Of a DNA stretch of 64,000 nucleotides, positions 17,314 to 26,038 are shown piece by piece. This DNA comes from Anaerolineales bacterium (GTDB taxonomy: Bacteria; Chloroflexota; Anaerolineae; Anaerolineales; Villigracilaceae): NCBI GenBank assembly GCA_030583905.1, contig CP129481.1, positions 1,860,001 through 1,924,000 on the forward strand, read 5' to 3'. Numbering within the stretch: the stretch's first letter is position 1; every line of letters starts with the position of its first letter. The translations under genes were made by a program, and so were the position numbers. The notes beneath the pieces were generated by a model. That model searched no databases. It worked only from the letters and a program-made list of their open reading frames with translations, and was not told the DNA's origin.

Positions 17314-18672
17314 ATGAATCTTTCATTTCTCAAAGACCGCGCCTTCCTGCGCGAAATGCTGACGATCGCCGTCCCCATCTCGTTCCAGCAGCTTGTCAAC
17401 GCATCGCTCAATATGATCGACGTCATCATGGTCGGTCAATTGGGCGAAGCCTCCATCGCCGCGCTTGGATTGTCCAATCAGGTGTTCTTCGTCTTCATCC
17501 TGTTGTTGTTTGGCACCACCAGCGGCATGGCGATCTTTACCGCGCAATATTGGGGAAAACAGGAAGTCGAGCCGATCCGCAAGGTGCTGGGCATGAGTCT
17601 GCTGACCACGACGATCATTGCGGTCATCTTTACGCTCACCGCCACGCTGATACCTGAAGTGGTGCTGGGCTTTTATACGAACGACTCCGAAGTGATCCAG
17701 ATCGGCGCCCGCTACCTGCGCATCGTCGGTCTTTCCTATATTCCCGTCGCGATCGCCACCTCCTATGTCGCCGTCCTGCGCAGTATTCAATTGATCAAGA
17801 TCGCCGTGATCGCCACTATCAGCGCCTTGATCTTCAAAACGACGCTCGGCTACATGCTGATCTTCGGCATTTGGATATTCCCGGAACTTGGCGTGGAAGG
17901 CGCGGCGATCGGCACCGCATCGGGCTGGATCTTGCAAGTGATCCTGCTCTTTGTGCTGGTCCACACCTGGAAGACCCCTCTCGCCGCCAACCCATTGACC
18001 TTTTTCTCCTTCGATCTCCCCTTCTTCGGGCGTGTCTTGCGCACCACCCTTCCCGCGCTTGCCAATGAATTCTTCTGGTCGCTGGGGATCACGACCTACA
18101 ATGCCATCTATGCCCGTATTGGCACGGATGCCATCGCCGCAATCAACGTCAACGCGACGATCGAGGAGCTTGGCTTTGTAGTCTTTATGGGATTGGGAAA
18201 TGCCTGCGCGGTAATGGTCGGCAACCGCATCGGGGCAGGGAAGCGCGAGGAAGCCTATCAAACCCTATGGCGTGTGGTCACGCTGGCAGTTATCGCCGCA
18301 TGGGTGGTTGGTTTGACAGTCTTCCTGTTGCGCGATGCTGTAGTGAGTTTGTACAATCTCTCCCCCAGCGGCGTGGACAGTGTCCGGGTGTTGATGTTGG
18401 TCATGGCTTGTACGATCTGGATCCGCATGCTCAACTTCACGACCTTTATCGGCGGTCTGCGGGCGGGCGGTGATACGCGCTTTGCCATGTTCATGGAACT
18501 TTTCTCCATTTGGGGCGTTGGAGTGCCATCCGCATATATCGGCGCTTTTGTGCTGGGGCTGCCCGTATATTATGTCTATCTGATGGTGGCGCTGGAAGAG
18601 CTGGTGAAGGCTTTCATCAGCGTATGGCGGATCAGGTCGCGCAGATGGATGCACGACCTGGTCAATGTGTAG
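17314..18672 (+). CDS. MATE-family multidrug/metabolite exporter
   Basis: This 452-aa protein has about twelve transmembrane helices in two homologous halves, as expected for MATE (NorM/DinF) antiporters driven by H+ or Na+. ISFQQLVNASLNMIDVIMVG near residues 23-42 is the characteristic first-helix region. It follows a 129-base gap without other recognisable features. It ends one base before the stop codon of the convergent lycopene cyclase gene, with no visible terminator between them. Confidence 0.86.
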   Translation: MNLSFLKDRAFLREMLTIAVPISFQQLVNASLNMIDVIMVGQLGEASIAALGLSNQVFFVFILLLFGTTSGMAIFTAQYWGKQEVEPIRKVLGMSLLTTTIIAVIFTLTATLIPEVVLGFYTNDSEVIQIGARYLRIVGLSYIPVAIATSYVAVLRSIQLIKIAVIATISALIFKTTLGYMLIFGIWIFPELGVEGAAIGTASGWILQVILLFVLVHTWKTPLAANPLTFFSFDLPFFGRVLRTTLPALANEFFWSLGITTYNAIYARIGTDAIAAINVNATIEELGFVVFMGLGNACAVMVGNRIGAGKREEAYQTLWRVVTLAVIAAWVVGLTVFLLRDAVVSLYNLSPSGVDSVRVLMLVMACTIWIRMLNFTTFIGGLRAGGDTRFAMFMELFSIWGVGVPSAYIGAFVLGLPVYYVYLMVALEELVKAFISVWRIRSRRWMHDLVNV

Positions 18673-19467
18673 TTACGGCAGTCCTTTGTATCCACGCGCC
18701 TTCCAATCTGCAAAACGTTGACGCCCGATGTTGGATAACAGCAACGTCATTCCGAAATTAATGAGCGTAACGGTGATGAAGAAGAAGACGACTTCTTCGA
18801 TGGGCAGGATGCCGAAGAAAAGGATACCCGTCGTTTGATCTTTCGCAATGGACCAGGTGGTGTCGGTCAATGCGATGATGTCGGTCAGGGAAAGGAATGT
18901 ACCGGGTACGAGGATGCCTGCCAACACCAGCCTGCGGTGATGCCAGAGGATATCCGCGCCGTAGAGCATTTGCGGGAAGATGGCTGGCAGCGCCCAGAAG
19001 AAGATGATGGCGAGATAGGTCCACTCGCGCCCGCCGAGGAAAAGCAGATAGGTGAAGACCAGCCAGGCGGCGGCGAGAATCCCAAACGCGGTCAATCGGA
19101 CGTTGACAGATGGCTTGAACGCTTCTGTCGGTTCGGGGATGCGCCTCGCCAGGAACCACCACCACAGCCCTGCAAGTAATGTTTCCAGTACAAAGAAAGT
19201 ATATTCTTCGATGGGCACATAACCAAGGACGATACCCGTCACAAGATCGGGATTGTAGTACCACACGCCTGTGGCGACGAGATAGTTATCCCACGGCGTG
19301 GTATATGTGACCGCAATGATGATGTGGACAAGGATCGCCGTCCACACGGCACGCCCGTTCGCGAATCCGCGCGTGAGGTTGCCCCTGCGGTTGTCCCACC
19401 ATGTGATGGCAAGAAATACGAGAATGGGGATGACGAGAAAGCGAAGTAGAAATCCAAAGTATGTCAT
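18673..19467 (-). CDS. Lycopene cyclase, fused two-domain CrtYcd type
   Basis: This 264-aa membrane protein is made of two tandem lycopene cyclase domains, each with the PxEE motif: PIEEYTFF at about 85-92 and PIEEVVFF at about 219-226. I start it at 19467 (MTYFGFLL), where AGGAAATAAC precedes the ATG; a longer reading begins in a REP-like repeat. Actinobacteria split this enzyme into CrtYc and CrtYd, while Bacteroidetes, archaea and fungi carry the fusion. It should cyclise the ends of lycopene made by CrtB and CrtI of this cluster. It is last in the carotenoid operon. Confidence 0.85.
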   Translation of the reverse strand: MTYFGFLLRFLVIPILVFLAITWWDNRRGNLTRGFANGRAVWTAILVHIIIAVTYTTPWDNYLVATGVWYYNPDLVTGIVLGYVPIEEYTFFVLETLLAGLWWWFLARRIPEPTEAFKPSVNVRLTAFGILAAAWLVFTYLLFLGGREWTYLAIIFFWALPAIFPQMLYGADILWHHRRLVLAGILVPGTFLSLTDIIALTDTTWSIAKDQTTGILFFGILPIEEVVFFFITVTLINFGMTLLLSNIGRQRFADWKARGYKGLP

Positions 19468-19482
19468 GTTATTTCCTAAACC

Positions 19483-19532
19483 GGTGGTTGAGTAGTCCCG
19501 CGTGGTCTTCGCGGGGCATATCGAAACCACCA
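19483..19532. repeat. REP-like hairpin, copy A
   Basis: GGTGGTTGAGTAG at 19483-19495 and ATCGAAACCACC ending at 19532 pair by GGTGGTT/AACCACC ends. An inner CCCGCG/CGCGGG stem spans 19497-19515. The ends match copy B in inverted orientation about 35 bases downstream. The pair fills the intergenic space between the P450 and lycopene cyclase genes. Confidence 0.6.
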
Positions 19533-19565
19533 CTTGTATGAAAATTTGGTTGCTTTATTAAACTT

Positions 19566-19601
19566 GTGGTTTCGATACGGGCTTCGCCCTACTCAACCAC
19601 C
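19566..19601. repeat. REP-like hairpin, copy B, overlapping the P450 stop codon
   Basis: GTGGTTTCGATACGGG at 19566 followed by a GCTTCGCC turn and CTACTCAACCACC ending at 19601 forms a hairpin with ends inverted relative to copy A. The stop codon of the P450 gene (19589-19591) and its last few codons lie inside this repeat, so repeat insertion has set the protein's C-terminus. Confidence 0.6.
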
Positions 19602-20845
19602 GGGCGTTTCTTAATTTTCATCATCACACCCGGTCTGGGCTCCAGCGTGGCGCCCATATGCGGATGGATGGGATGATTGGTGAATTCGAACGTGTAGTTT
19701 TTCAACAAATGTGCCATGACGACCCGCACCTCCGCCTGACCGAACGCTGCGCCGATGCATGCCCGCGGACCGCCGCCAAACGGCACGTACGAAAAGGGCG
19801 GCGTTTTACGTCCATGCGCGAAACGCTCGGGGCAAAAGGATTCGGCATTCTCCCAGATTTCGGGGTCGCGGTGGGTGAGGTAGATCGAGTAGAACATCCG
19901 CTCGCCTGCGGGGACGCTGCCTTCCGCAAATTCCATCTCTTCCGTCACGCGGCGGTTGCCGATGTGGATGGGCGGATACAGCCGCAGACTTTCCTTGATG
20001 ACCTGATCGAGCAGGGGAGATTTTTCCATGCCGTCCACTTCATCCACGACGCGTTGATGGATCTCGGGGTGCTGTCCAAGCAGGGCGAACGCCCATGCCA
20101 GCAATGCCGTGGATGTGTCATGCCCGGCAATGAGCATGGTCAGCATCTGGTCGCGGATGACTTTATCTGTGAGTCTCGCGTCGATGAGATGTTGCAATAA
20201 ATCTGTCTTTTCCTCTTTATTCCTTCTTCTTTCCTGGATGATTTCAAACAAATACGCATCCAACTCCCGCAGCGGCTTGCGGAAACCGAAGCGTGGCATC
20301 TTGCGCCAGATGATCCATGCACCGGGCGAAATGTACTCGATGGCTTTCAGTACCGGCATCCAAATGCGCGGGATGTCGTCCCAGGCGTCCCTGCTGAAGA
20401 GCGCGTCCATGATGATGAGCAGGGCGATCTTGCGGCTTTCGATCAGCATATCCACCACATCGCCGTCGCGCCACTCGGCGGTCACTCTGTCGGTGTGGCG
20501 AATCATCATGTCCGTGTAGCCAGGCAGGGTCGAGGGATGAAGCGAAGGCTCCATCAATTTTCGGTAGCGGTCATGTTCGTCGCCGTCGACGATCAGCACG
20601 CCGCGGTCCAACAAATCCGTGACGGGATCGGTGTTGCGCCATAGCACTTTATCGCGCTCTGTGACCAGCACTTTGCGGTTCGCTTCGGGACCGAAAACGA
20701 CATAGGGGCGGAAGCCGGGGATGGGGATTTGAAAGAAGCGCCCGACGTGCTTCGCCATCACTTTCAGCGGACCGAGCGGGGATCTTTCCTTGAATAACGC
20801 TTTGAGCGCAGCGCGTCCCGCTTCGGGGGAAATTGGTTTGTCCAT
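19589..20845 (-). CDS. Cytochrome P450, candidate carotenoid hydroxylase
   Basis: This 418-aa soluble P450 has the I-helix oxygen-activation motif AGHDTS (240-245), the K-helix ExxR pair E285/R288 (ESLRLYPP) and the heme loop FGGGPRACIG with the thiolate ligand Cys363. It lies between a lycopene cyclase and a hydrolase in a carotenoid operon. Thermus CYP175A1 hydroxylates beta-carotene in a comparable setting, so ring hydroxylation to a xanthophyll is a reasonable inference. The electron-donating ferredoxin is not encoded nearby. The final residues RPVVE come from a REP-like repeat. Confidence 0.85.
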   Translation of the reverse strand: MDKPISPEAGRAALKALFKERSPLGPLKVMAKHVGRFFQIPIPGFRPYVVFGPEANRKVLVTERDKVLWRNTDPVTDLLDRGVLIVDGDEHDRYRKLMEPSLHPSTLPGYTDMMIRHTDRVTAEWRDGDVVDMLIESRKIALLIIMDALFSRDAWDDIPRIWMPVLKAIEYISPGAWIIWRKMPRFGFRKPLRELDAYLFEIIQERRRNKEEKTDLLQHLIDARLTDKVIRDQMLTMLIAGHDTSTALLAWAFALLGQHPEIHQRVVDEVDGMEKSPLLDQVIKESLRLYPPIHIGNRRVTEEMEFAEGSVPAGERMFYSIYLTHRDPEIWENAESFCPERFAHGRKTPPFSYVPFGGGPRACIGAAFGQAEVRVVMAHLLKNYTFEFTNHPIHPHMGATLEPRPGVMMKIKKRPVVE

Positions 20846-20851
20846 TCGTTC

Positions 20852-21814
20852 TTATTCCAGCGTCTCAAGAAATTGGATCACCGCCTGCATGAACTCAGCA
20901 GGGGTTTCTTCATGCGGCACATGTCCGCTTTGTGGGATGACGACCAATCCGGCGTTCGGTAGTTCTCCCGCCAGTCGAACCGACTGCTCGGTGGGGACGA
21001 TGCGGTCATCGTCGCCTGTAATAACGAGGATAGGCAGGGTCAATTCGTCCAGCCGTTCGGCGAGCCCGCTTTCGTGGCTGGAAACGGTCAGGTACCAAAG
21101 AGCTTTATCCCAGTTCTCAATACGAAGCGGCTTTTGATAGCCTTCAATTACATCGGGTGTGATCTTGCCGGGGTCATGCCAGGCGACTTCGACCAGTTCG
21201 GGTCCGCGGGTTTGAATCTGCCGCGCAAACAACGGACCGACGCGATTCATCTGCGGTGTCTTCAACAGCGGACGTGACCACGCGGGCGCGCCTCCGCCTG
21301 CGTAGACGGCTGGGTCAACCAGAATGAGGCTTTCGACCCGCTCGGGATATTGCAACGCGGTCAGCATCGAGATCGTCCCGCCCGCCGAGTTGCCCACCAG
21401 GATCGCCTTTTCGACTCCGAGCGCGTCCATCAGCCCGATGACGAGTTCGATCTGCGCCTCCTGGCTGTAGGGGCTTTCGCCCTCCCATTCCATCGGGCGT
21501 TCGGTCAGCCCGAAGGCGGGACGGTCATAGGCGATGACGGTTCCGATCTCCGCCAGCGGAGCGGTCACTTCGCGCCACGAGAACAGACTCGCGCCAAATC
21601 CATGCAGGAGGATGAAGACGGGTTCGCCGCTCCCAAATTTTTTATAGTGAACATTCAGCCCGTTGACTTCGATGAACTGACTGTCCGCGTCCGCCAATGT
21701 TTCCGCGGGAACTGTATTCTCCAGCGGCGGCACGGGGATGAGGAACGGTCCGATCAATACAAGTGCAAGGATGATTCCAAGAACGATTCCCGCCCAGCGA
21801 AAAAACTTTTTCAT
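20852..21814 (-). CDS. Alpha/beta hydrolase with N-terminal membrane anchor
   Basis: This 320-aa protein has one N-terminal hydrophobic helix (about 8-28) and an alpha/beta hydrolase domain. The nucleophile is S143 in GNSAGG, the acid lies in the DDD at 268-270, and the base is H298 in QSGH. The HGFG motif at 71-74 forms the oxyanion hole. It overlaps the photolyase gene by four bases, so the two are co-translated. Carotenoid or xanthophyll ester chemistry is possible from context, but the substrate is unknown. Confidence 0.75.
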   Translation of the reverse strand: MKKFFRWAGIVLGIILALVLIGPFLIPVPPLENTVPAETLADADSQFIEVNGLNVHYKKFGSGEPVFILLHGFGASLFSWREVTAPLAEIGTVIAYDRPAFGLTERPMEWEGESPYSQEAQIELVIGLMDALGVEKAILVGNSAGGTISMLTALQYPERVESLILVDPAVYAGGGAPAWSRPLLKTPQMNRVGPLFARQIQTRGPELVEVAWHDPGKITPDVIEGYQKPLRIENWDKALWYLTVSSHESGLAERLDELTLPILVITGDDDRIVPTEQSVRLAGELPNAGLVVIPQSGHVPHEETPAEFMQAVIQFLETLE

Positions 21815-23169
21815 CTCACTTTTTCCTTTGAAATGGCGTATGCCTGCAACGTCCGTTCCTTGACGATCTCACGCTTCACGATCGGTTGGGACGGATACCC
21901 GGCGACGTGCACTTCATATTCCCACGGCGCGTGGATCTCCTCCGCGCTCACTCCGCGCAGTTCGGGAACCCACTTGCGAATGTAATCGCCGTGCGGGTCG
22001 AACTTCGCGCTCTGCAGCACGGGATTGAAAATACGAAAGTATGGCGCGGCGTCCGTACCTGTGCCAGCCGTCCATTGCCAGCCACCGTTGTTCGCGGCGG
22101 GGTCGCCATCAAGCAGGTTTTCCATGAACCACGCTTCGCCCCAGCGCCAGTCGATCAACAGATCCTTGACGAGAAACGACGCAACGATCATGCGCGCGCG
22201 GTTGTGCATCCAGCCTGTCTCTTTGAGTTGACGCATCGCCGCATCCACCACAGGGACGCCTGTCCTGCCATCCTTCCACGCTTCAAACTCTGACGGGTCG
22301 TTCCGCCAGGGGATGTTCGCCAGTGACTTGTTGAACGCGGTTTTCGCCACATACGGGAAGTGATACAGGATTTGGATATAGAACTCGCGCCAGATGAGTT
22401 CGTTGAGCCAGATCTCCGCGCCGCGTGAGTTGGTGTTTTGAAAGTTTGCAAGTTTTGCAGCATGGACAGCCTGACGCAAGCCGATCATGCCGAAACGAAG
22501 ATAGGGCGAGAGCGCGGACGTGCCGTCCAGATCCATGCGATTGCGGTTATCGGCGTATTCATGGATTCGTTTGTACAGGAATTCTTCGAGTCTGGTCAGC
22601 GCTTCTACTTCACCCGCCGGAAAGAGCGGATCGCTTTCAAATTTTGGGAGTGATTCGGATGCGATTCCTTGCGGGCTGTTGATGTGTTCCGGCGCGGGGA
22701 TCAATTCGATTTTTCCGAGCGCCGTCTCCCACGCTTTGGAATATGGCGTATAGACCGTGTACGGTCTGCCGTCCTTTTTCAGAATGGATTTGGGATGATG
22801 CACCGTTTGTCCGCTGACGAGTTGCAGGGGCAGGAGTTTGGCAAGGAGTGCATCCCGCCTGCGGGCGTAGGGCGTGAAATCCTCCTCCGCATAAATCGCA
22901 TCCGCCTGCACTTCGTCAATTATTTGACGAAGCGCATCCACGGGTTTGCATTTGCGGATGACAAGATACGAACCGCGTTTCCGCAGTTCGTGATCGAGTG
23001 CGTCCAGCCCGGCATACAGGAAGTCCCTGCGGCGGGGAGATTGGGAGGAAAATGCCGGGTCGAGGATAAAGACCGGCAGGGCAGAACCAGCCTCAAGCGC
23101 GGAATGAAGCGCTGGGTTGTCCGTCAGTCTCAGGTCGCGGCGAATCCACCAGATCGAGGTCATGGTCAT
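21811..23169 (-). CDS. phr: Deoxyribodipyrimidine photolyase (class I CPD photolyase/cryptochrome family)
   Basis: This 452-aa flavoprotein has an N-terminal alpha/beta antenna domain beginning IWWIRRDLRLTDNPAL and a C-terminal FAD domain. WKDGRTGVPVVDAAMRQL, the MHNRARM segment and the region DGDPAANNGGWQW are the diagnostic FAD- and DNA-lesion-binding blocks. It repairs UV-induced pyrimidine dimers using blue light. Placement downstream of a CarH-type photoreceptor gene makes light induction likely. Confidence 0.9.
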   Translation of the reverse strand: MTMTSIWWIRRDLRLTDNPALHSALEAGSALPVFILDPAFSSQSPRRRDFLYAGLDALDHELRKRGSYLVIRKCKPVDALRQIIDEVQADAIYAEEDFTPYARRRDALLAKLLPLQLVSGQTVHHPKSILKKDGRPYTVYTPYSKAWETALGKIELIPAPEHINSPQGIASESLPKFESDPLFPAGEVEALTRLEEFLYKRIHEYADNRNRMDLDGTSALSPYLRFGMIGLRQAVHAAKLANFQNTNSRGAEIWLNELIWREFYIQILYHFPYVAKTAFNKSLANIPWRNDPSEFEAWKDGRTGVPVVDAAMRQLKETGWMHNRARMIVASFLVKDLLIDWRWGEAWFMENLLDGDPAANNGGWQWTAGTGTDAAPYFRIFNPVLQSAKFDPHGDYIRKWVPELRGVSAEEIHAPWEYEVHVAGYPSQPIVKREIVKERTLQAYAISKEKVR

Positions 23170-23171
23170 AG

Positions 23172-23750
23172 TTATGCAGTGATCTTTTCAGGCGCAACAG
23201 GAGCGGGCACTTGTTTTACGAACATCTGGTTTAGCAGTGTCAGGATTTGAAACGATGTAGTGGCTTCAAAGGTAAAGAAGCCCTCGTACATGCGCGGCTC
23301 ATGCGGCAGGCGGTTTTCGGGCGTGATCTCTTCTGCGAGCAATGTGGCATGCACGCCGGGTCCGTAGGCAATGACGAACCAGTATTTCTCCAGCGGTGTG
23401 CCTGCCGTGGAAACGACATTCAAGCGCGGCAGTTGCGGCGCGGGCACATCCTCCACGCCGTACAGCCATAATCCCGTCGCGTTGCGCGCCAGTTCCTCGT
23501 AGCGTTTCTCCTGGTCGGCGAAGCGCGAAAAGTATTGGAACGAAACGTGCAGGTCTGCCACGCCGGGGTTTTTCGTGATCATGTCTTCAATAACATGGCT
23601 GATGGTGGTCATGCCGTCCACGGTGAAGATGTAACGGAAGTTCAACTCTCGCAGCGAGTCGGTGTTCACATCCCGCAGAACAGCTTCGCTGCGGGGCGGG
23701 AAGAGCGGCAGGATGCGATTGAAGAAACTCCCTAAAATATCTCGATTCAT
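23172..23750 (-). CDS. DICT sensory domain-like protein
   Basis: This 192-aa protein has no signal peptide or membrane helix. The segment LRELNFRYIFTVDGMTTISHVIEDMI and the overall length resemble DICT domains, which in cyanobacteria are joined to diguanylate cyclases, histidine kinases or regulators and linked to light responses. Here the domain stands alone, two bases upstream of photolyase in the same operon. The assignment is by resemblance only. A light- or redox-sensing partner of another operon product is plausible. Confidence 0.5.
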   Translation of the reverse strand: MNRDILGSFFNRILPLFPPRSEAVLRDVNTDSLRELNFRYIFTVDGMTTISHVIEDMITKNPGVADLHVSFQYFSRFADQEKRYEELARNATGLWLYGVEDVPAPQLPRLNVVSTAGTPLEKYWFVIAYGPGVHATLLAEEITPENRLPHEPRMYEGFFTFEATTSFQILTLLNQMFVKQVPAPVAPEKITA

Positions 23751-23776
23751 TTGATAATTCCTTTTTTATATTTGAC

Positions 23777-24451
23777 TCAAAACCCGCGCCTCTGACTTTG
23801 CCATGGGGCGGGTCGGTTTTCCCGAAACTCTTCCACGCTCGGACCGCCCAACTGCGCAAGCCGCCAGGTTCCGTACAGATAGGTGAATACAAGCAGCAGG
23901 ATGATGGCGGGCCATCCCATCAGTGCGTTGACCAACGCAAGTTGGCTGATTTCGCTGTTTTGAAAAAGCGTCACCTGCCAGAACAGACGCAGAGCGAAGA
24001 ATAACGCCCACACTACAGTCACTTCGGTGTAGGCGGGTCGGACGCGCTCGTGCCAATACCAGTCGAGGGGCCAGCGGCGGGCGAGATAACTTGTCCATGC
24101 CACCATCGGCTTGCGGATGATCAGGCTGAACAGCGCGAGCGCAACGGTCAGCGCGCCGTTGACGATGGCTGGCAGGAAGTAGCCTTCGGAGCGTCCTAGG
24201 AAATATGCCAGCGCAATCGCCAAACCAACACTGCCCAGCCCAGCCAGCGCATATGAGAGTGACTGCTTCCTTCTCAAACGCACAATGGCAATGATGATTG
24301 CTAATCCCAGCGCGCCGATCATTGCGGCTTCGAAGCCCGCCAGTCCATTCAAGAGCAGGAAGAGAACGGGCGGCAGGATGGTATCCAGCAGACCGACCTT
24401 GCCGGTCACACTGCGGAATTCCTCCAGCAGTTCGCGGGCTTTCTCAGGCAT
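23777..24451 (-). CDS. DUF3159-like integral membrane protein
   Basis: The 224-aa protein has about six hydrophobic segments. The ATG at 24451 (MPEKARELL) is preferred to a GTG at 24481 that lacks a ribosome site. VGLLDTILPPVLFLLLN and the GRSEGYFLPAIV stretch resemble DUF3159 membrane proteins known mainly from Actinobacteria. The function is unknown. Its start overlaps the end of the previous membrane protein gene by eight bases, so both are likely made together. Confidence 0.55.
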   Translation of the reverse strand: MPEKARELLEEFRSVTGKVGLLDTILPPVLFLLLNGLAGFEAAMIGALGLAIIIAIVRLRRKQSLSYALAGLGSVGLAIALAYFLGRSEGYFLPAIVNGALTVALALFSLIIRKPMVAWTSYLARRWPLDWYWHERVRPAYTEVTVVWALFFALRLFWQVTLFQNSEISQLALVNALMGWPAIILLLVFTYLYGTWRLAQLGGPSVEEFRENRPAPWQSQRRGF

Positions 24452-24770
24452 GCTTCCCAAGCCAGAATTTGCGCCAGTCACCGTTGCTGGCTTGCAGTGC
24501 TAGGAAAGCATAGAGTGCGCCGGTGAAGAAACCCAGCACCATCATGGCAATTGTCCACGCGATGGCGGCGGGCAGGGACTTTTCGCGGTAGAAGATCCAC
24601 ATCGAGAAGAGAATGAATCCCGTGTACAGGTCCACGAGCGAGACGATGCCCCACGGCATGGACGCCAACTGACTGCCTTCGCTGGCAAAATCCCCAACGA
24701 TGAATGCGTTGGCGATGGCGGCGGTCATTGCGAGAACGCCGAGCAGGGAGATGATCTTTGCGATTTTCAT
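24444..24770 (-). CDS. Small membrane protein, DUF1475-like
   Basis: This 108-aa protein with three predicted membrane helices begins at 24770 (MKIAKIIS), where the ATG shares a base with the upstream TAA stop (TAATG). A reading with a longer N-terminus would run into the previous gene. SLVDLYTGFILFSMWIFYRE resembles the DUF1475 pattern. No function is known. It belongs to the carotenoid/photolyase operon. Confidence 0.5.
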   Translation of the reverse strand: MKIAKIISLLGVLAMTAAIANAFIVGDFASEGSQLASMPWGIVSLVDLYTGFILFSMWIFYREKSLPAAIAWTIAMMVLGFFTGALYAFLALQASNGDWRKFWLGKHA

Positions 24771-25114
24771 TACAGCACCAGAATGATCCCGAAGACAATT
24801 TCCGCCGCGAGGCTGATCCAATTGGATTGGACGGAGGACTTGTCCACGAATATGGAAACGAAACGCGCGGCGGCGATGGCGAGATAGGTGATGCCGAGCA
24901 TTTGGTAGGTCTCGCGTGTGGCGAGGACGAAGACGGCGATGCCGAGCCCGATGAAGACGCCGCCGAGGATGGAACGGATCTCCGTGATGCCGCGTCCGCC
25001 CTCCGCGCTTAGCCCGGTGAAGCCAAAGACACTGCGCGGCGCGAGCAGGGAGACAAGTCCCGTTACGATGGTGAGGAGGACGGCGATGAGTTGGAGAATT
25101 TTTAGGAAGGTCAT
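24770..25114 (-). CDS. Small membrane protein, DUF4345-like
   Basis: This 114-aa protein has four predicted helices. FTGLSAEGGRGITEIRSIL followed by a glycine-rich GGVFIGLGIAVF helix resembles the DUF4345 family. It is translationally coupled to the next gene by TAATG. No function is known. It is one of four consecutive uncharacterised membrane proteins in the light operon, counting DUF1295. Confidence 0.55.
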   Translation of the reverse strand: MTFLKILQLIAVLLTIVTGLVSLLAPRSVFGFTGLSAEGGRGITEIRSILGGVFIGLGIAVFVLATRETYQMLGITYLAIAAARFVSIFVDKSSVQSNWISLAAEIVFGIILVL

Positions 25115-25159
25115 GGGTTTCCTTGTTTGCTTTGGCGTTTAGAGAACGCCACTGCGCTG

Positions 25160-26035
25160 TTACAACCGCGGGATCAACACAGGCGTGTTCTTTTTATATT
25201 CTTCGTAATCCGCCTGCCCGCCCCATTTGGCATCCGCTTTTTTGGCGAGCAGGGGGATACCGCTGATGCGGGTGAGGAGCAGTGTTACAAAAACGGGGGA
25301 GATCAATGCGATCCACTGCCAGCCTTGCAGGACGGGCAATGCGATGATCGCAACACCGATCCACAGGACGATCTCACCGAAGTAATTGGGATGGCGCGAA
25401 CGTGACCACAGTCCCGTGCGGATGAATTTGCCCTTGTTGGCGGGGTCCGCGTTGAAGCGGCTTTTCTGCGCGTCGGCGATGACTTCAAAGGCGAAGCCGA
25501 AGATCCAGACCAGAAAACCGACGACGGCGAAGACATCCAGCTCTTTGCGGTAGGTGGTGGTAATGGCGACCAGTGCAGCGGCGGCGGTGAACGTCACCCA
25601 CAGCCCCTGCATCGTCCACACGTTCAGGAAGCGGAAGAAGGATGGTTTGAGTTCGTCGAAGCGGTCATCCTTGCCTGCTTTGTGGATGCGGCTGAACAGG
25701 AACGTCCCGAGGCGGATCGCCCAGATGATTACCAACGCCGCAAGCAGGATGGAACGCGCGTCCAGATCGACGCTGTATCTGCTGTAACAGACCGAGATGC
25801 CGACCACGGTAATGTATGTGAAACCGCCCGTCAGGTCAAAGAACTTTTCGGTCTGGAAGATGTAGGACGGAATAAAGACCAGCCATTGGATCAGGAAAGC
25901 CAGCCCGACGGCGATGGCAAACACAGGAACGCCGCCGAGTGTGGCGCCTCCCTGCCCCCCTGCCAAAGCGACCAGATAACCGATCAGGATCAGAATTGGA
26001 AATATGATGAGTGAAGTACGATCTGTTTTTTTCAT
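25160..26035 (-). CDS. DUF1295/steroid 5-alpha-reductase-like membrane protein
   Basis: This 291-aa protein has about seven helices. The C-terminal GLWSRSRHPNYFGEIVLW matches the DUF1295 signature shared with steroid 5-alpha-reductases and isoprenylcysteine methyltransferases, in which this region binds a nucleotide or methyl-donor cofactor. In a carotenoid operon an isoprenoid- or lipid-modifying reductase would make sense, but this is conjecture. It starts three bases after the degV stop codon. Confidence 0.72.
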   Translation of the reverse strand: MKKTDRTSLIIFPILILIGYLVALAGGQGGATLGGVPVFAIAVGLAFLIQWLVFIPSYIFQTEKFFDLTGGFTYITVVGISVCYSRYSVDLDARSILLAALVIIWAIRLGTFLFSRIHKAGKDDRFDELKPSFFRFLNVWTMQGLWVTFTAAAALVAITTTYRKELDVFAVVGFLVWIFGFAFEVIADAQKSRFNADPANKGKFIRTGLWSRSRHPNYFGEIVLWIGVAIIALPVLQGWQWIALISPVFVTLLLTRISGIPLLAKKADAKWGGQADYEEYKKNTPVLIPRL

Positions 26036-26038
26036 GGA

